Assembly (NCBI RefSeq): GCF_013375155.1
Contig: NZ_JABXOF010000007.1
Coordinates: 124,001-188,000 of the forward strand
From: Serratia ureilytica
GTDB taxonomy: Bacteria; Pseudomonadota; Gammaproteobacteria; Enterobacterales; Enterobacteriaceae
Direction: 5' to 3'
Length of the DNA stretch: 64,000 nucleotides
Each line of letters starts with the position of its first letter. Position 1 is the stretch's first letter. Below are positions 1 through 9,233 of the stretch, one piece after another. A model generated the notes under the pieces. The model was given only the letters and a program-made list of their open reading frames with translations. It ran no database searches and had not been told where the DNA came from. Position numbers and translations under genes: made by a program.

Positions 1-59
1 ACCGCGGCGCGGACGTGGCGCTGGTCGGCACCCCGGAAGGCGTGAAAGTGGTCAAATAA
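1..59 (+). CDS. rpiA: Ribose-5-phosphate isomerase A, C-terminal end only (partial)
   Basis: The window opens inside a reading frame whose last 18 residues, RGADVALVGTPEGVKVVK, match the known C-terminus of enterobacterial RpiA, followed by TAA at 57-59. RpiA interconverts ribose 5-phosphate and ribulose 5-phosphate in the cytosolic pentose phosphate pathway. The next gene, serA, agrees with the rpiA-serA neighbourhood of E. coli. Only the tail is visible, so integrity of the rest cannot be judged. Confidence 0.9.
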   Translation, partial: RGADVALVGTPEGVKVVK

Positions 60-74
60 GCCTCTGCGGCCTGT

Positions 75-105
75 GGCCCGGCAGTGCCGGGCCGCATATT
101 TCTTC
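75..105 (+). terminator. Rho-independent terminator candidate after rpiA
   Basis: Arms GGCCCGGCA (75-83) and TGCCGGGCC (85-93) are perfectly complementary and form a G+C-rich hairpin 15 bases after the rpiA stop. A moderately T-rich stretch (atatttcttc) follows. The weak T tract lowers certainty. Confidence 0.6.
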
Positions 106-136
106 GGTTAAAACATCTTTTCTGAAAAGCGGCAAA

Positions 137-158
137 TTTGGTGACTTATGTCACATTG
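137..158. promoter_or_regulatory. CRP-cAMP binding site upstream of serA
   Basis: GTGA (141-144), six bases, then TCAC (151-154) form the ideal CRP core, inside TGGTGACTTATGTCACAT. It lies about 200 bp before the serA start. E. coli serA is known to have a CRP-responsive promoter as well as an Lrp-responsive one, so the same control is inferred here. The remaining bases up to 351 show no gene. Confidence 0.65.
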
Positions 159-351
159 TGAAAACTGACTCCCCAAAGCTTCTGCCGAAAACTTTCCCTA
201 TGGCATTTTCTGCCGTAAACCGCCATCAACGCTGCGCCTTGTCCTGCCGGGCAGGCAATCGTTTGTATTGCCGCCCGCGTTATTTTTGTTATGTTGGATG
301 GGAGCTGTGTCGTCACAGCCGCTTCTGAAGTCTGAACATAGGGTCGGGTAA

Positions 352-1590
352 ATGGCAAAAGTATCATTGGAGAAAGACAGGATTAAATTCCTGTTGGTGG
401 AAGGGGTTCATCAGAGCACGGTCGATAATTTGCGTGCCGCCGGTTATACCAACATCGAATACCACAAGGGTGCGTTAGACACCGAATCGCTGAAGGCCTC
501 CATCCGCGATGCGCACTTCGTCGGCATCCGATCGCGCACGCATCTGACCGAAGAGGTGTTCGCCGCCGCAGAAAAACTGGTGGCGGTGGGCTGCTTCTGC
601 ATCGGCACCAACCAGGTTGACCTGAAAGCGGCGACCAAACGCGGCATTCCGGTCTTCAACGCCCCGTTCTCCAATACCCGATCCGTGGCCGAAATGGTGC
701 TGGGCGAGCTGCTGTTGATGCTGCGCGGCATTCCGGCCGCCAACGCCAAGGCGCACCGCGGCGTGTGGCACAAACTGGCCGTGGGCTCCTATGAAGCGCG
801 CGGCAAAAAACTGGGCATCATCGGCTACGGCCATATCGGCACCCAGCTGGGCATTCTGGCCGAAGGGCTGGGCATGAAGGTGTTCTTCTACGATATCGAG
901 AACAAGCTGCCGTTGGGCAACGCGCAACAGGTGCGTCATCTGTCCGATCTGCTCAATATGAGCGACGTGGTGACGCTGCACGTGCCGGAAACGCTGGCCA
1001 CCAAGAACATGATGGGGGCGGAAGAGCTGGCGCTGATGAAACCGGGCGCCATTCTGATCAACGCCTCGCGCGGCACCGTGGTTGATATTCCCGCGCTGTG
1101 CGACGCGCTGGCCAGCAATCACCTGGCGGGCGCGGCGATCGACGTCTTCCCGGAAGAGCCGGCGACCAACAGCGATCCGTTCAACTCGCCGCTGTGTGAG
1201 TTCGACAACGTGCTGCTGACGCCGCACATCGGCGGTTCCACGCAGGAAGCGCAGGAGAACATCGGCGACGAAGTGGCCGGCAAGCTGGCGAAATACTCCG
1301 ACAACGGATCGACTCTGTCCGCCGTCAACTTCCCGGAAGTGTCGCTGCCGGCGCATGGTCCGAACGCCAGCCGCCTGCTGCACATCCACGAAAACCGTCC
1401 GGGTGTGCTGACGCAGATTAACCAGATCTTCGCCGAAGAGGGGGTTAACATCGCCGCCCAGTATCTGCAAACCGGGCCGGAAATCGGCTACGTGGTGATC
1501 GACATCGAAGCGGAAATCGCACGCGCCGACGCCGCGCTGCAGCGCATGAAGGCCATCGACGGCACCATTCGCGCCCGTCTGCTGTTCTGA
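352..1590 (+). CDS. serA: D-3-phosphoglycerate dehydrogenase
   Basis: SerA oxidises 3-phosphoglycerate to 3-phosphohydroxypyruvate with NAD, the first step of serine biosynthesis in the cytosol. The protein has 412 residues, close to the E. coli enzyme. A Rossmann fingerprint GYGHIG lies at residues 158-163. The catalytic triad of the family appears as Arg240 (ASRGT), Glu269 (PEEP) and His292 (PHIGG). The C-terminal 80 residues form an ACT domain (HENRPGVLTQIN) that gives serine feedback inhibition in E. coli. An AGGGTCGGG stretch precedes the ATG. Upstream lies a CRP site (141-154); downstream a bidirectional terminator separates it from fau on the other strand. Confidence 0.98.
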   Translation: MAKVSLEKDRIKFLLVEGVHQSTVDNLRAAGYTNIEYHKGALDTESLKASIRDAHFVGIRSRTHLTEEVFAAAEKLVAVGCFCIGTNQVDLKAATKRGIPVFNAPFSNTRSVAEMVLGELLLMLRGIPAANAKAHRGVWHKLAVGSYEARGKKLGIIGYGHIGTQLGILAEGLGMKVFFYDIENKLPLGNAQQVRHLSDLLNMSDVVTLHVPETLATKNMMGAEELALMKPGAILINASRGTVVDIPALCDALASNHLAGAAIDVFPEEPATNSDPFNSPLCEFDNVLLTPHIGGSTQEAQENIGDEVAGKLAKYSDNGSTLSAVNFPEVSLPAHGPNASRLLHIHENRPGVLTQINQIFAEEGVNIAAQYLQTGPEIGYVVIDIEAEIARADAALQRMKAIDGTIRARLLF

Positions 1591-1611
1591 TTCGGCGGCT
1601 CGCCGCAACGA

Positions 1612-1637
1612 AAAAGGCCGGAGCGATCCGGCCTTTT
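1612..1637. terminator. Bidirectional terminator between serA and fau
   Basis: AAAAGGCCGGA (1612-1622) and TCCGGCCTTTT (1627-1637) pair perfectly around a four-base loop. T runs lie at the 3' side on both strands, so it can end both serA (+) and fau (-), whose stop codon is at 1639. Confidence 0.92.
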
Positions 1638-1638
1638 G

Positions 1639-2250
1639 CTATTTGGGCTCCCGCCACGCCCAGCTGCAGAGCGGGGTGAGGATTTCCGGCAGCGGGATAT
1701 CCCAGTGCTCGGTCGGCAGGTGCTCCACCTGCTGGCAATCATGGGCCAGGCCGATGGGATAGGGGCCGCCGCTGCGCCAGTTTTGCAGGGTGCGATCGTA
1801 GAAACCGCCCCCCATGCCCAAACGCTGCCCGGTATGATCGAATGCCACCAACGGCGTCAGCACGACGTCAAGTTCGCCCAGCGGCAACACCTGGCGCACA
1901 TCGAGGCGGGGCTCGAGAATATTGAAGCGATTGCGTACCAGCGGCGTTTCCGGCGCATAGCGCAGGAACAGCAGGTGACCCGGGCTGAACGGGTGCAGCA
2001 CCGGCAGGTAAACCCGTTTGCCGAGCGTCCACAGACGCTCGATCAGCGGCCCGGTATCGAGTTCGCCGTCAAACGACAGGAAGACCGCGATGTTGTGCGC
2101 CGCTTGAATGCGCGCGTGTGCGGTGAGGCGTTCGGTTATCTTTTCTGCGGCAAAGCGTTGCTGCTCGGGCGTAAGCTCGCGCCGACGTTGGCGAATGAGT
2201 TGACGAATGGCTTGGCGCTGCTGCGCGAATTGGGATTGAAAAGACATCAT
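1639..2250 (-). CDS. fau: 5-formyltetrahydrofolate cyclo-ligase
   Basis: Formerly ygfA. The enzyme uses ATP to convert 5-formyltetrahydrofolate to 5,10-methenyltetrahydrofolate and is linked to persister formation in E. coli. The 203-residue frame carries the family signature GMGGGFYDR around residues 145-153 and an N-terminal basic stretch RQLIRQRRREL typical of the family. Two consecutive ATGs (2248-2250 and 2245-2247) are possible starts. The frame stays open further upstream, but that part is the 6S RNA gene read through, so the longer start is rejected. The gene lies 48 bp downstream of 6S RNA and is probably co-transcribed with it, as in E. coli. Confidence 0.95.
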   Translation of the reverse strand: MMSFQSQFAQQRQAIRQLIRQRRRELTPEQQRFAAEKITERLTAHARIQAAHNIAVFLSFDGELDTGPLIERLWTLGKRVYLPVLHPFSPGHLLFLRYAPETPLVRNRFNILEPRLDVRQVLPLGELDVVLTPLVAFDHTGQRLGMGGGFYDRTLQNWRSGGPYPIGLAHDCQQVEHLPTEHWDIPLPEILTPLCSWAWREPK

Positions 2251-2298
2251 ATCAGGCTTGCTCAGTGTGGCGTTCAGCACACAAAACCGCTGAGAAGG

Positions 2299-2481
2299 GG
2301 AATCTCCGAGATGCCGTCGCAGGCTGTAACCCTTGAACCCATGGTTCAAGGTGAACGTGCCGTCGCAATCTTAAGGCTTCTCGGCGCACCGAGCGTGCTC
2401 ACCGATCGCGGAGCAACACATTCTGTTTGTACTAAATATCGGCTCAGGGGACTGGCCCGCTGGCGAACATCTCAGAGAAAT
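2299..2481 (-). ncRNA. ssrS: 6S RNA
   Basis: On the minus strand the 183-base segment starts ATTTCTCTGAGATGTTCGC and ends CATCTCGGAGATTCC, matching the ends and length of E. coli 6S RNA. Interior blocks also match: GGGCCAGTCCCCTGAGCCGA, GAGCACGCTCGGT, and the 3' part with GGTTCAAGGGTTACAGCCTG. The long closing stem and central bubble of the family can be formed. 6S RNA binds sigma-70 RNA polymerase and mimics an open promoter in stationary phase. Its position between zapA and fau, all on one strand, is the conserved enterobacterial arrangement. Confidence 0.97.
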
Positions 2482-2522
2482 TTTGTACTCGTTGCCGAAA
2501 ACTTGGCTTTCAACAACTTAAG

Positions 2523-2852
2523 TTATTCGAATTGTGCATCCTGACGTTCAGAGATGCGACCTTGTTCAAGCAGCGCTTGTTCAATGGTCTGCTGCAGCAT
2601 CCGTATGCGTTGTTCCATATTGGACGCATAGTCACGGGTTTTCAACCGTTCTTGAGCAAGTTCGTGACAGACGTTCAATGCCGCGATGAAAACCAGTTGC
2701 TCAGTATTGGAGACTCTAGTGCGAACTTTAAGATCTTGCAACCGTTGGTTAAGATCGTCCGCCGCCATATTCAACGCATCTTGTTGTTCTGGCGGGCAAT
2801 TGACTCTTAACGAGCGGCCAAAAATTTGAATATCTACCGGTTGTGCAGACAT
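2523..2852 (-). CDS. zapA: Cell division protein ZapA
   Basis: ZapA binds and bundles FtsZ filaments at the division site and links to ZapB. The 109-residue product has the expected length, an N-terminal beta-rich part ([20 protein letters not shown]) and a long helical C-terminal half from about residue 60 that forms the coiled-coil dimer. The frame is open upstream to 2999, but the ATG at 2850-2852 is chosen because AGGAAGG lies just before it and the length then equals E. coli ZapA. It is divergent from ygfB and leads into 6S RNA and fau. Confidence 0.95.
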   Translation of the reverse strand: MSAQPVDIQIFGRSLRVNCPPEQQDALNMAADDLNQRLQDLKVRTRVSNTEQLVFIAALNVCHELAQERLKTRDYASNMEQRIRMLQQTIEQALLEQGRISERQDAQFE

Positions 2853-3171
2853 GCCACCTTCCTGCCTAAATTTCGCGCCAGCCTTGTCCGCCCGGGCCGG
2901 GCCGTCAAAGCGGGCGCCACTATATATACCTCGGTACCAAGATACAACCCCTTTTTCAGTACCTGGTTGTAATCTACTGTGGCGGACATTGCCAGTCAAA
3001 AAAGGGTTTCAAAATGCGTATTTACCGCACTTTCGTCACCCGCCGGCGCAGTGTGAAACCTGCCACATCGCGATTATAACTAGCCACTGAGGTGTCGCGC
3101 TTATCTGGTATAGCGACGGACCTTGGTGGTAGCATAACACGAACTTATCCTGCCAACGATGACGAATGCGC
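2853..3171. promoter_or_regulatory. Divergent intergenic region zapA/ygfB
   Basis: A 319-bp stretch with no convincing gene. It must hold the promoters for zapA (leftward) and ygfB-pepP-ubiH-ubiI (rightward). I see no clear consensus promoter or operator. Confidence 0.5.
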
Positions 3172-3750
3172 ATGTCTATACAGAATACATTTCCAAGTTA
3201 CCAATCTTTGACCGTGGCCCTCAACCAGCAGTCGGTGGCGCTGACCGCGGCAGAAATGCACGGCCTGATCAGCGGCCTGCTGTGCGGCGGCAGCCGTGAC
3301 GCCGGCTGGCAGGCGCTGGTGCACGATCTGACCAACGAAGGCGTCGCCTTCCCGCAGGCGCTCAGCCAACCGTTGCAGCAGCTGTATGAAGCGACGCGTG
3401 ACACGCTGGAAGATGACGAATTCCTGTTCCAACTGATGCTGCCTGAAGGGGAGATCGTCAGCGTGTTCGATCGCGCCGACGCGCTGGCCGGTTGGGTCAA
3501 CCACTTCCTGCTCGGGCTGGGCATGATGCAGCCGAAGCTGGCTCAGGTGAAAGACGAAGTCGGTGAAGCGATTGACGATCTGCGCAATATCGCGCAGCTG
3601 GGCTACGACGAAGACGAAGATCAGGAAGAATTGGAACAGTCGTTGGAAGAAGTGGCGGAGTATGTGCGGGTCGCCGCCATCATGTGCCACGGCGAATTCA
3701 CCCGTCACAAACCGACGGCGCCGGAAAATATCAAACCGACGCTGCACTAA
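3172..3750 (+). CDS. ygfB: UPF0149 family protein YgfB
   Basis: A 192-residue acidic cytosolic protein of the YgfB/YecA (UPF0149) family. Blocks shared with the E. coli protein include [36 protein letters not shown] and [20 protein letters not shown], and the C-terminus KPTLH is identical. The start MSIQN at 3172 matches E. coli; an in-frame ATG six bases earlier (3166) is an alternative. No enzymatic function is established; homologues in Pseudomonas have been linked to beta-lactam resistance regulation. It is the first gene before pepP-ubiH-ubiI. Confidence 0.93.
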   Translation: MSIQNTFPSYQSLTVALNQQSVALTAAEMHGLISGLLCGGSRDAGWQALVHDLTNEGVAFPQALSQPLQQLYEATRDTLEDDEFLFQLMLPEGEIVSVFDRADALAGWVNHFLLGLGMMQPKLAQVKDEVGEAIDDLRNIAQLGYDEDEDQEELEQSLEEVAEYVRVAAIMCHGEFTRHKPTAPENIKPTLH

Positions 3751-3805
3751 ACGTTCTATCGCCTCTCCGCCGGCGGTGCGGATGGCATGATTTCAGGAGA
3801 AGGTA

Positions 3806-5122
3806 ATGACTCAGCAGGAATTCAACAACCGCCGCCAGGCGCTGTTGGCGAAAATGGCGCCGGCCAGTGCGGCGGTTATTTTCTCTGCGCCGGAAACGAC
3901 GCGCAGTGCAGATTCAGACTATCCCTACCGGCAGAACAGCGATTTTTGGTACCTGACCGGCTTCAATGAGCCGGAAGCGGTGCTGGTGCTGATTAAAAGC
4001 GATGAAACGCACAACCACAGCGTGTTGTTCAACCGGGTGCGCGATTTGACGGCGGAAATCTGGTTTGGCCGCCGCCTGGGGCAAGACGCCGCACCGGCAA
4101 AGCTGGGCGTGGATCGCGCGCTGCCGTTCGATGAAATCAATGACCAACTGCACCTGCTGCTCAACGGCCTGGACGTGGTCTACCACGCGCAGGGCGAATA
4201 CGCCTATGCCGATCAGATCCTGTTCAGCGCGCTGGACAAGCTGCGCAAGGGGTTCCGCCAGAACCTGCAGGCGCCGGCCACCGTTACCGACTGGCGGCCG
4301 TGGCTGCACGACATGCGGCTGTTCAAGTCGCCGGAAGAGCTGGCGGTGATGCGCCGCGCCGGTGAGATCAGCGCGCTGGCGCACACCCGCGCGATGGAAA
4401 AATGCCGTCCGGGCATGTTCGAATACCAGCTGGAAGCGGAAATTCATCATGAGTTCACCCGCCTCGGCGCCCGTTACCCGTCTTACAACACCATCGTCGG
4501 CAGCGGCGAAAACGGCTGTATCCTGCACTACACCGAGAACGAGAGCCAGATGCGCGACGGCGATCTGGTGTTGATCGACGCGGGCTGCGAGTACCAGGGA
4601 TACGCCGGCGACATCACCCGCACCTTCCCGGTCAACGGCAAGTTCAGCCGGCCGCAGCGCGCGGTGTACGACATTGTGCTGGCGTCGCTGCAGCGCGCTT
4701 TGGAACTGTTCAAACCCGGCACCAGCATTCGCGAAGTCAATGACGAAGTGGTGCGCATCATGGTGGTCGGGCTGGTGGAGCTGGGCGTATTGAAAGGTGA
4801 AGTCGACCCGCTGATCGCCGAGCAGGCGCACCGTCAGTTCTTCATGCACGGGCTGAGCCACTGGCTGGGTCTCGACGTGCACGACGTTGGCCACTACGGC
4901 ACGCCGAGCCGCGATCGGCTGCTGGAGCCGGGCATGGTGCTGACCGTGGAGCCGGGGCTGTACATCGCGCCGGATGCGGACGTGCCGGCGGAGTACCGCG
5001 GCATCGGCATCCGCATCGAGGACGATATCGTGATCACCGCCGACGGCAATGAAAACCTGACCGCCACCGTGGTGAAAGACGCCGATGCCATCGAAGCGTT
5101 GATGGCGGCGGCAAGGTCATAA
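3806..5122 (+). CDS. pepP: Xaa-Pro aminopeptidase P
   Basis: PepP removes N-terminal residues from peptides with proline in position two, using two manganese ions. The 438-residue protein has the aminopeptidase P N-terminal domain (YPYRQNSDFWYLTGFNEPEA) and a C-terminal pita-bread metallopeptidase domain. Expected metal ligands are visible: Asp in LVLIDAGCEY, Asp in GDITRTF, His in HDVGHYG, Glu in TVEPGLY and Glu in IRIEDD. A strong AGGAGAAGG ribosome site precedes the ATG at 3806. It ends one base before ubiH, so the two are translationally close, as in E. coli. Confidence 0.97.
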   Translation: MTQQEFNNRRQALLAKMAPASAAVIFSAPETTRSADSDYPYRQNSDFWYLTGFNEPEAVLVLIKSDETHNHSVLFNRVRDLTAEIWFGRRLGQDAAPAKLGVDRALPFDEINDQLHLLLNGLDVVYHAQGEYAYADQILFSALDKLRKGFRQNLQAPATVTDWRPWLHDMRLFKSPEELAVMRRAGEISALAHTRAMEKCRPGMFEYQLEAEIHHEFTRLGARYPSYNTIVGSGENGCILHYTENESQMRDGDLVLIDAGCEYQGYAGDITRTFPVNGKFSRPQRAVYDIVLASLQRALELFKPGTSIREVNDEVVRIMVVGLVELGVLKGEVDPLIAEQAHRQFFMHGLSHWLGLDVHDVGHYGTPSRDRLLEPGMVLTVEPGLYIAPDADVPAEYRGIGIRIEDDIVITADGNENLTATVVKDADAIEALMAAARS

Positions 5123-5123
5123 A

Positions 5124-6302
5124 ATGAGCGTAATTATCGTTGGCGGCGGCATGGCGGGCGCGACCTTGGCGCTGGCTATCTCGTCGCTCACACAGGGCAG
5201 GATGGCGGTGGATCTGGTCGAGGCGACCCGGCCGGACGACCGCAGCCATCCGGGCTTTGACGCCCGCGCCATCGCACTGGCGCAGGGCACCTGCCAACAG
5301 CTGGCGCGCATCGGCGTTTGGCCGGCGCTGCGCGATTGCGCTACGCCGATCACTCAGGTGCACGTCAGCGATCGCGGGCACGCCGGGTTTGTGAATCTGC
5401 AGGCGCAAGATTATCAGGTCGATGCGCTCGGCCAGGTGATCGAACTGCACGACGCCGGGCAGCGGTTGTTCGCGCTGCTGGCCAAGGCCCCCGGCGTTAC
5501 GCTGCACTGCCCGGCGCGGGTGGTGGACGTGATTCGCACCGCAGAGCGGGCGGAAGTGCTGCTGGACAACGGCCAGCGTCTGCGCGGGCAATTGCTGGTG
5601 GCGGCCGACGGCTCGCGCTCTGCGCTGGCGCAAGCCTGCAATATGCAGTGGCGGCAGGAGGACTATCCGCAGTTCGCCACCATCGCCAACGTCACCACGG
5701 CGGAAGATCCGCAGGGGCGCGCCTTTGAGCGCTTTACTCGCTATGGGCCGCTGGCGCTGTTGCCGATGTCGCAGGGGCGCAGTTCACTGGTATGGTGCCA
5801 TGCGCGCGAAGATCGCGCCCAGGTGGATGCCTGGGACGACGAGCGGTTTATCGCCGAGCTGCAACAGGCCTTCGGCTGGCGGCTGGGGCGTATCCTCAAA
5901 GCCGGTAAACGGCACAGTTACCCACTCGGTCTGCTGACCGCCGATCGCCATGTCAGCCACCGGCTGGCGCTGGTGGGCAACGCGGCGCAAACGCTGCATC
6001 CTATCGCCGGGCAGGGGTTCAACCTTGGCCTGCGCGACGTGATGTCGCTGGCGGAAACGCTGGCGGAAGCGGCAGACAGCGGCGAAGACGCCGGCGGTTA
6101 CGCACTGCTGAGCCGTTATCAGCAGCGGCGGCAAAACGATCAGCGGGCGACGATCGGCGTGACCGACGGGTTGATTCATCTGTTCGCCAACCGTTATGGC
6201 CCGCTGGTGATCGGCCGCAATCTGGGGCTGATGGCGATGGAACGTTTGCCGGCGATACGCGATGCCTTCGCCAAGCGTACGCTGGGCTGGGTGGAACGTT
6301 AG
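5124..6302 (+). CDS. ubiH: 2-octaprenyl-6-methoxyphenol hydroxylase
   Basis: UbiH is a flavin monooxygenase of ubiquinone biosynthesis acting on the membrane-associated benzenoid precursor. The 392-residue protein starts with the FAD fingerprint IIVGGGMAGATLALAI and has the second flavin motif LVGNAAQTLHPIAGQGFNLG, where the GN in place of the usual GD is also found in E. coli UbiH. It starts one base after the pepP stop, which suggests coupled translation. A GGGCGC/GCGCCC hairpin (6313-6330) lies in the 78-bp gap before ubiI. Confidence 0.96.
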   Translation: MSVIIVGGGMAGATLALAISSLTQGRMAVDLVEATRPDDRSHPGFDARAIALAQGTCQQLARIGVWPALRDCATPITQVHVSDRGHAGFVNLQAQDYQVDALGQVIELHDAGQRLFALLAKAPGVTLHCPARVVDVIRTAERAEVLLDNGQRLRGQLLVAADGSRSALAQACNMQWRQEDYPQFATIANVTTAEDPQGRAFERFTRYGPLALLPMSQGRSSLVWCHAREDRAQVDAWDDERFIAELQQAFGWRLGRILKAGKRHSYPLGLLTADRHVSHRLALVGNAAQTLHPIAGQGFNLGLRDVMSLAETLAEAADSGEDAGGYALLSRYQQRRQNDQRATIGVTDGLIHLFANRYGPLVIGRNLGLMAMERLPAIRDAFAKRTLGWVER

Positions 6303-6380
6303 AGACATGGTCGGGCGCTTTAACGCGCCCAAAGCGCGGCGCGGCAAGGCGTCGCGCGTTATTTAAGGAAATCGAGCAGC

Positions 6381-7583
6381 ATGCAATCATTTGACGTGAT
6401 TATCGCCGGTGGCGGTATGGTGGGGCTGGCGTTGGCCTGCGGCCTGCAGGGCAGCGGGCTGCGCGTGGCGGTGCTGGAGCAGCGCCAGCCGGAGATGGCG
6501 CCGCCGTCGGAACAGCCGGCCCTGCGCGTCTCCGCCATCAATGCCGCCAGCGAGCGGTTGCTGCAGCACATCGGCGTGTGGGACGACATTCTCCAGCTGC
6601 GCGCCAGCGCCTATAACGCGATGGAAGTGTGGGATCGCGACAGCTTCGGCAAAATCGCCTTCCGCGGCGACGAGTGCGGCTTCAGCCATCTCGGCCACAT
6701 CATCGAAAACACGGTGATCCAGCAGGCGCTGTGGAAGCGCGCCGAAAGCCTGTCGGACATTACGCTGATTACCCCGGCCGCGCTCAAGCAGGTGGCGTGG
6801 GGCGAGAACGACGCCTTCGTCACGCTGGAGGACGGCCGCATGCTGACCGCCCGGTTGGTGATTGGCGCCGACGGCGCCCAGTCGTGGCTGCGCCAGCATG
6901 CCGATATCCCGCTCACCTTCTGGGATTACCGCCACCACGCGCTGGTGGCCACCGTTCGCACCGAAGAACCGCATCAGGCGACGGCGCGGCAAATTTTCCA
7001 CGGCGACGGCATTCTGGCGTTCCTGCCGTTCAGCGATCCGTATTTGAGCTCTATCGTCTGGTCGGTGACGCCGGAAGAAGCCGAAAGGCTCAAACGGCTG
7101 GAACCGGCGCAGTTCAACCGCGAACTGGCGATGACCTTCGACATGCGCCTGGGGGCTTGCAGCCTGGAAAGCGAACGGCTGGCGTTCCCGTTGACCGGCC
7201 GCTATGCGCGCAGCTTCGCAGCGCACCGCCTGGCGCTGGTGGGCGATGCGGCGCATACCGTGCATCCGTTGGCCGGCCAGGGCGTTAACCTGGGCTTCAT
7301 GGACGCCGCCGAGCTGATTTCCGAACTGCGCCGCCTGCAGCGGCAGGGCAAGGATATCGGCCAGCACCTCTATTTGCGCCGTTATGAGCGCCGCCGCAAA
7401 CATGGCGCGGCGGTAATGCTGGCCAGCATGCAGGGTTTCCGCGAACTGTTCGACGGCAATCACCCGGCCAAAAAGCTGCTGCGCGACGTGGGCCTGCGGT
7501 TGGCAGACAGCCTGCCGGGCGTCAAACCGAAGCTGGTGCGTCAGGCGATGGGCCTGAACGATCTGCCCGAGTGGCTTGCCTGA
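6381..7583 (+). CDS. ubiI: 2-octaprenylphenol hydroxylase UbiI
   Basis: Formerly visC. UbiI carries out the C5 hydroxylation of ubiquinone synthesis. The 400-residue sequence is a paralogue of UbiH, with the FAD motif VIIAGGGMVGLALACGL at the N-terminus, a DG motif (LVIGADGAQSWLR) near the middle and GDAAHTVHPLAGQGVNLG near residue 290. The ribosome site is AAGGAAAT before the ATG. It is the last gene of the ygfB-pepP-ubiH-ubiI series and is followed by a hairpin and then the gcv regulatory region. Confidence 0.96.
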   Translation: MQSFDVIIAGGGMVGLALACGLQGSGLRVAVLEQRQPEMAPPSEQPALRVSAINAASERLLQHIGVWDDILQLRASAYNAMEVWDRDSFGKIAFRGDECGFSHLGHIIENTVIQQALWKRAESLSDITLITPAALKQVAWGENDAFVTLEDGRMLTARLVIGADGAQSWLRQHADIPLTFWDYRHHALVATVRTEEPHQATARQIFHGDGILAFLPFSDPYLSSIVWSVTPEEAERLKRLEPAQFNRELAMTFDMRLGACSLESERLAFPLTGRYARSFAAHRLALVGDAAHTVHPLAGQGVNLGFMDAAELISELRRLQRQGKDIGQHLYLRRYERRRKHGAAVMLASMQGFRELFDGNHPAKKLLRDVGLRLADSLPGVKPKLVRQAMGLNDLPEWLA

Positions 7584-7595
7584 TCCCTTCCTTCT

Positions 7596-7616
7596 GCGGG
7601 CCCGCACCGGGCTCGC
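7596..7616 (+). terminator. Hairpin after ubiI
   Basis: GCGGGCCCG (7596-7604) pairs with CGGGCTCGC (7608-7616) through a three-base loop, with one G-T pair. It begins 12 bases after the ubiI stop. No T run follows, so it is a weak or factor-assisted terminator at best. Confidence 0.45.
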
Positions 7617-8089
7617 GCTTCCCGCCTTATTCCATCGCTTTTCCTTATATAACCCTTCATTTGAAATAATCTAATTTCAGCCGCTTTTTATCATTACTTT
7701 TTCTAATTCCATGTTCGGTTATCAAAAGTCCGGATCCCATGTGAGGCCATAGGTTTGTTATATAAGTTCGGTGTTTTGCCGCTTTAATTGTTAATTTTGT
7801 GCCTTAAGGCGCATTTTTCCAGTGAAAAACTCTGCACACTAGCCCGGCGTTTTACCGCCCCGGAACGGCGATGAGCCTATTTTAACTTATGGTTAATGTG
7901 GTCGTTCGGTGATAAGTTCGAGGGAAAGGTATCGTTTGCGTCACGGCGGTTGCACGCAGTTTCCGCCCGTCCCGGCGCAGCATTTGTGTTGAGCAGTCAG
8001 TGCGCCATGGCGATCGGGCCGCGAGCCAGGCTCCGCCGCATTGCGTGGCAGCACCCTAACTTCTAGCGACGAGTGGAAAGAGGGAAAAG
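7617..8089 (+). promoter_or_regulatory. gcvTHP regulatory region with GcvA-type boxes
   Basis: A 470-bp A+T-richer stretch without a gene, as expected for the large control region of gcvTHP. In E. coli GcvA binds sites with a CTAAT core upstream of gcvT and Lrp binds many A+T-rich sites. Here CTAAT occurs at 7671-7675 and 7703-7707, 32 bp apart, placed where upstream GcvA sites would be. The ribosome site for gcvT is AGAGGGAAAAG. The assignment of these boxes is by analogy. Confidence 0.55.
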
Positions 8090-9187
8090 ATGGCAAAGCA
8101 AACCCCACTGTACGACCAGCATGTGGCGTGCGGTGCGCGCATGGTAGACTTTCACGGCTGGATGATGCCGCTGCACTACGGCTCGCAGCTCGATGAGCAC
8201 CACGCGGTGCGTCAGGATGCCGGCATGTTCGACGTGTCTCACATGACCATTGTGGATCTGCACGGCGCCCGCACCCGCGAGTTCCTGCGCTACCTGCTGG
8301 CGAACGACGTCGCCAAACTGACCCAACCCGGCAAAGCGCTGTACACCGGCATGCTGAATGCCTCCGGCGGCGTGATCGACGACCTGATCGTTTATTTCCT
8401 CACTGAAGACTATTTCCGCCTGGTGGTGAACTCCGCCACCCGCGACAAAGACCTGGCCTGGATCGAAGAGCACGCCGCACCGTATGGCGTCGCGCTGACG
8501 GTGCGCGACGATCTGGCGCTGATCGCGGTGCAGGGCCCGCAGGCCAAAGAGCGCGCCGGCACCCTGTTCACCCCGGAGCAAAAAAGCGCGGTCGAAGGCA
8601 TGAAGCCATTCTTCGGCGTGCAGGCCGGCGAACTGTTCATCGCCACCACCGGTTACACCGGCGAGGCCGGCTATGAGATCGCGCTGCCGAAAGAGCAGGC
8701 GGCGGATTTCTGGCAAAAATTGCTGGCCGCGGGCGTCAAGCCGGCCGGTCTGGGCGCACGCGACACCCTGCGCCTGGAAGCGGGCATGAACCTCTATGGG
8801 CAAGAGATGGATGAAGGCGTTTCGCCGCTGGCCGCCAACATGGGCTGGACCATCGCCTGGCAGCCGGAAGATCGCCGTTTCATCGGCCGCGAAGCGCTGG
8901 AACAACAGCGCGAGCAGGGCACCGAGCAACTGGTCGGCTTGATCATGACGGAAAAAGGCGTATTACGTAATGAGCTGCCGGTGCGTTTCACCGACGCGGC
9001 GGGGCAAACCCACGAAGGCGTGATCACCAGCGGCTCGTTCTCTCCGACGCTGGGCTTCAGCATCGCGCTGGCGCGCGTGCCGGCAGGCATCGGCGAGCAG
9101 GCTATCGTGCAGATCCGCAACCGTGAAATGCCGGTCAAAGTGACCAAGCCCGGTTTCGTTCGCGCCGGCAAGCCGCTGACAAATTGA
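8090..9187 (+). CDS. gcvT: Glycine cleavage system T protein (aminomethyltransferase)
   Basis: GcvT takes the aminomethyl group from lipoyl-GcvH, releases ammonia and passes the one-carbon unit to tetrahydrofolate. The 365-residue protein shows the N-terminal family sequence [20 protein letters not shown], the segment [10 protein letters not shown] and the conserved [20 protein letters not shown]. It opens the operon; gcvH begins 47 bp later behind a clear AAGGAG. Note that ygfZ at 28744-29736 is a distant member of the same fold family. Confidence 0.97.
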   Translation: MAKQTPLYDQHVACGARMVDFHGWMMPLHYGSQLDEHHAVRQDAGMFDVSHMTIVDLHGARTREFLRYLLANDVAKLTQPGKALYTGMLNASGGVIDDLIVYFLTEDYFRLVVNSATRDKDLAWIEEHAAPYGVALTVRDDLALIAVQGPQAKERAGTLFTPEQKSAVEGMKPFFGVQAGELFIATTGYTGEAGYEIALPKEQAADFWQKLLAAGVKPAGLGARDTLRLEAGMNLYGQEMDEGVSPLAANMGWTIAWQPEDRRFIGREALEQQREQGTEQLVGLIMTEKGVLRNELPVRFTDAAGQTHEGVITSGSFSPTLGFSIALARVPAGIGEQAIVQIRNREMPVKVTKPGFVRAGKPLTN

Positions 9188-9233
9188 TTTTTTATTGATT
9201 GATTCTTTTATTTCTTCGAAGGAGTAACCGGCG

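Noticed and set aside
2251-2349. N-terminal extension of fau into the 6S RNA gene
   Set aside because: The extra residues are the RNA gene translated; the internal ATG at 2248-2250 gives the family length.
1636-2544. 302-codon plus-strand frame across fau and 6S RNA
   Set aside because: It covers a recognised gene and an RNA on the opposite strand and has no similarity to known proteins.
3914-4894. Long open frame antisense to pepP (326 codons)
   Set aside because: High G+C coding DNA creates open frames on the opposite strand; composition (runs of Gln, His, Val, Arg) is not protein-like and no ribosome site is seen.
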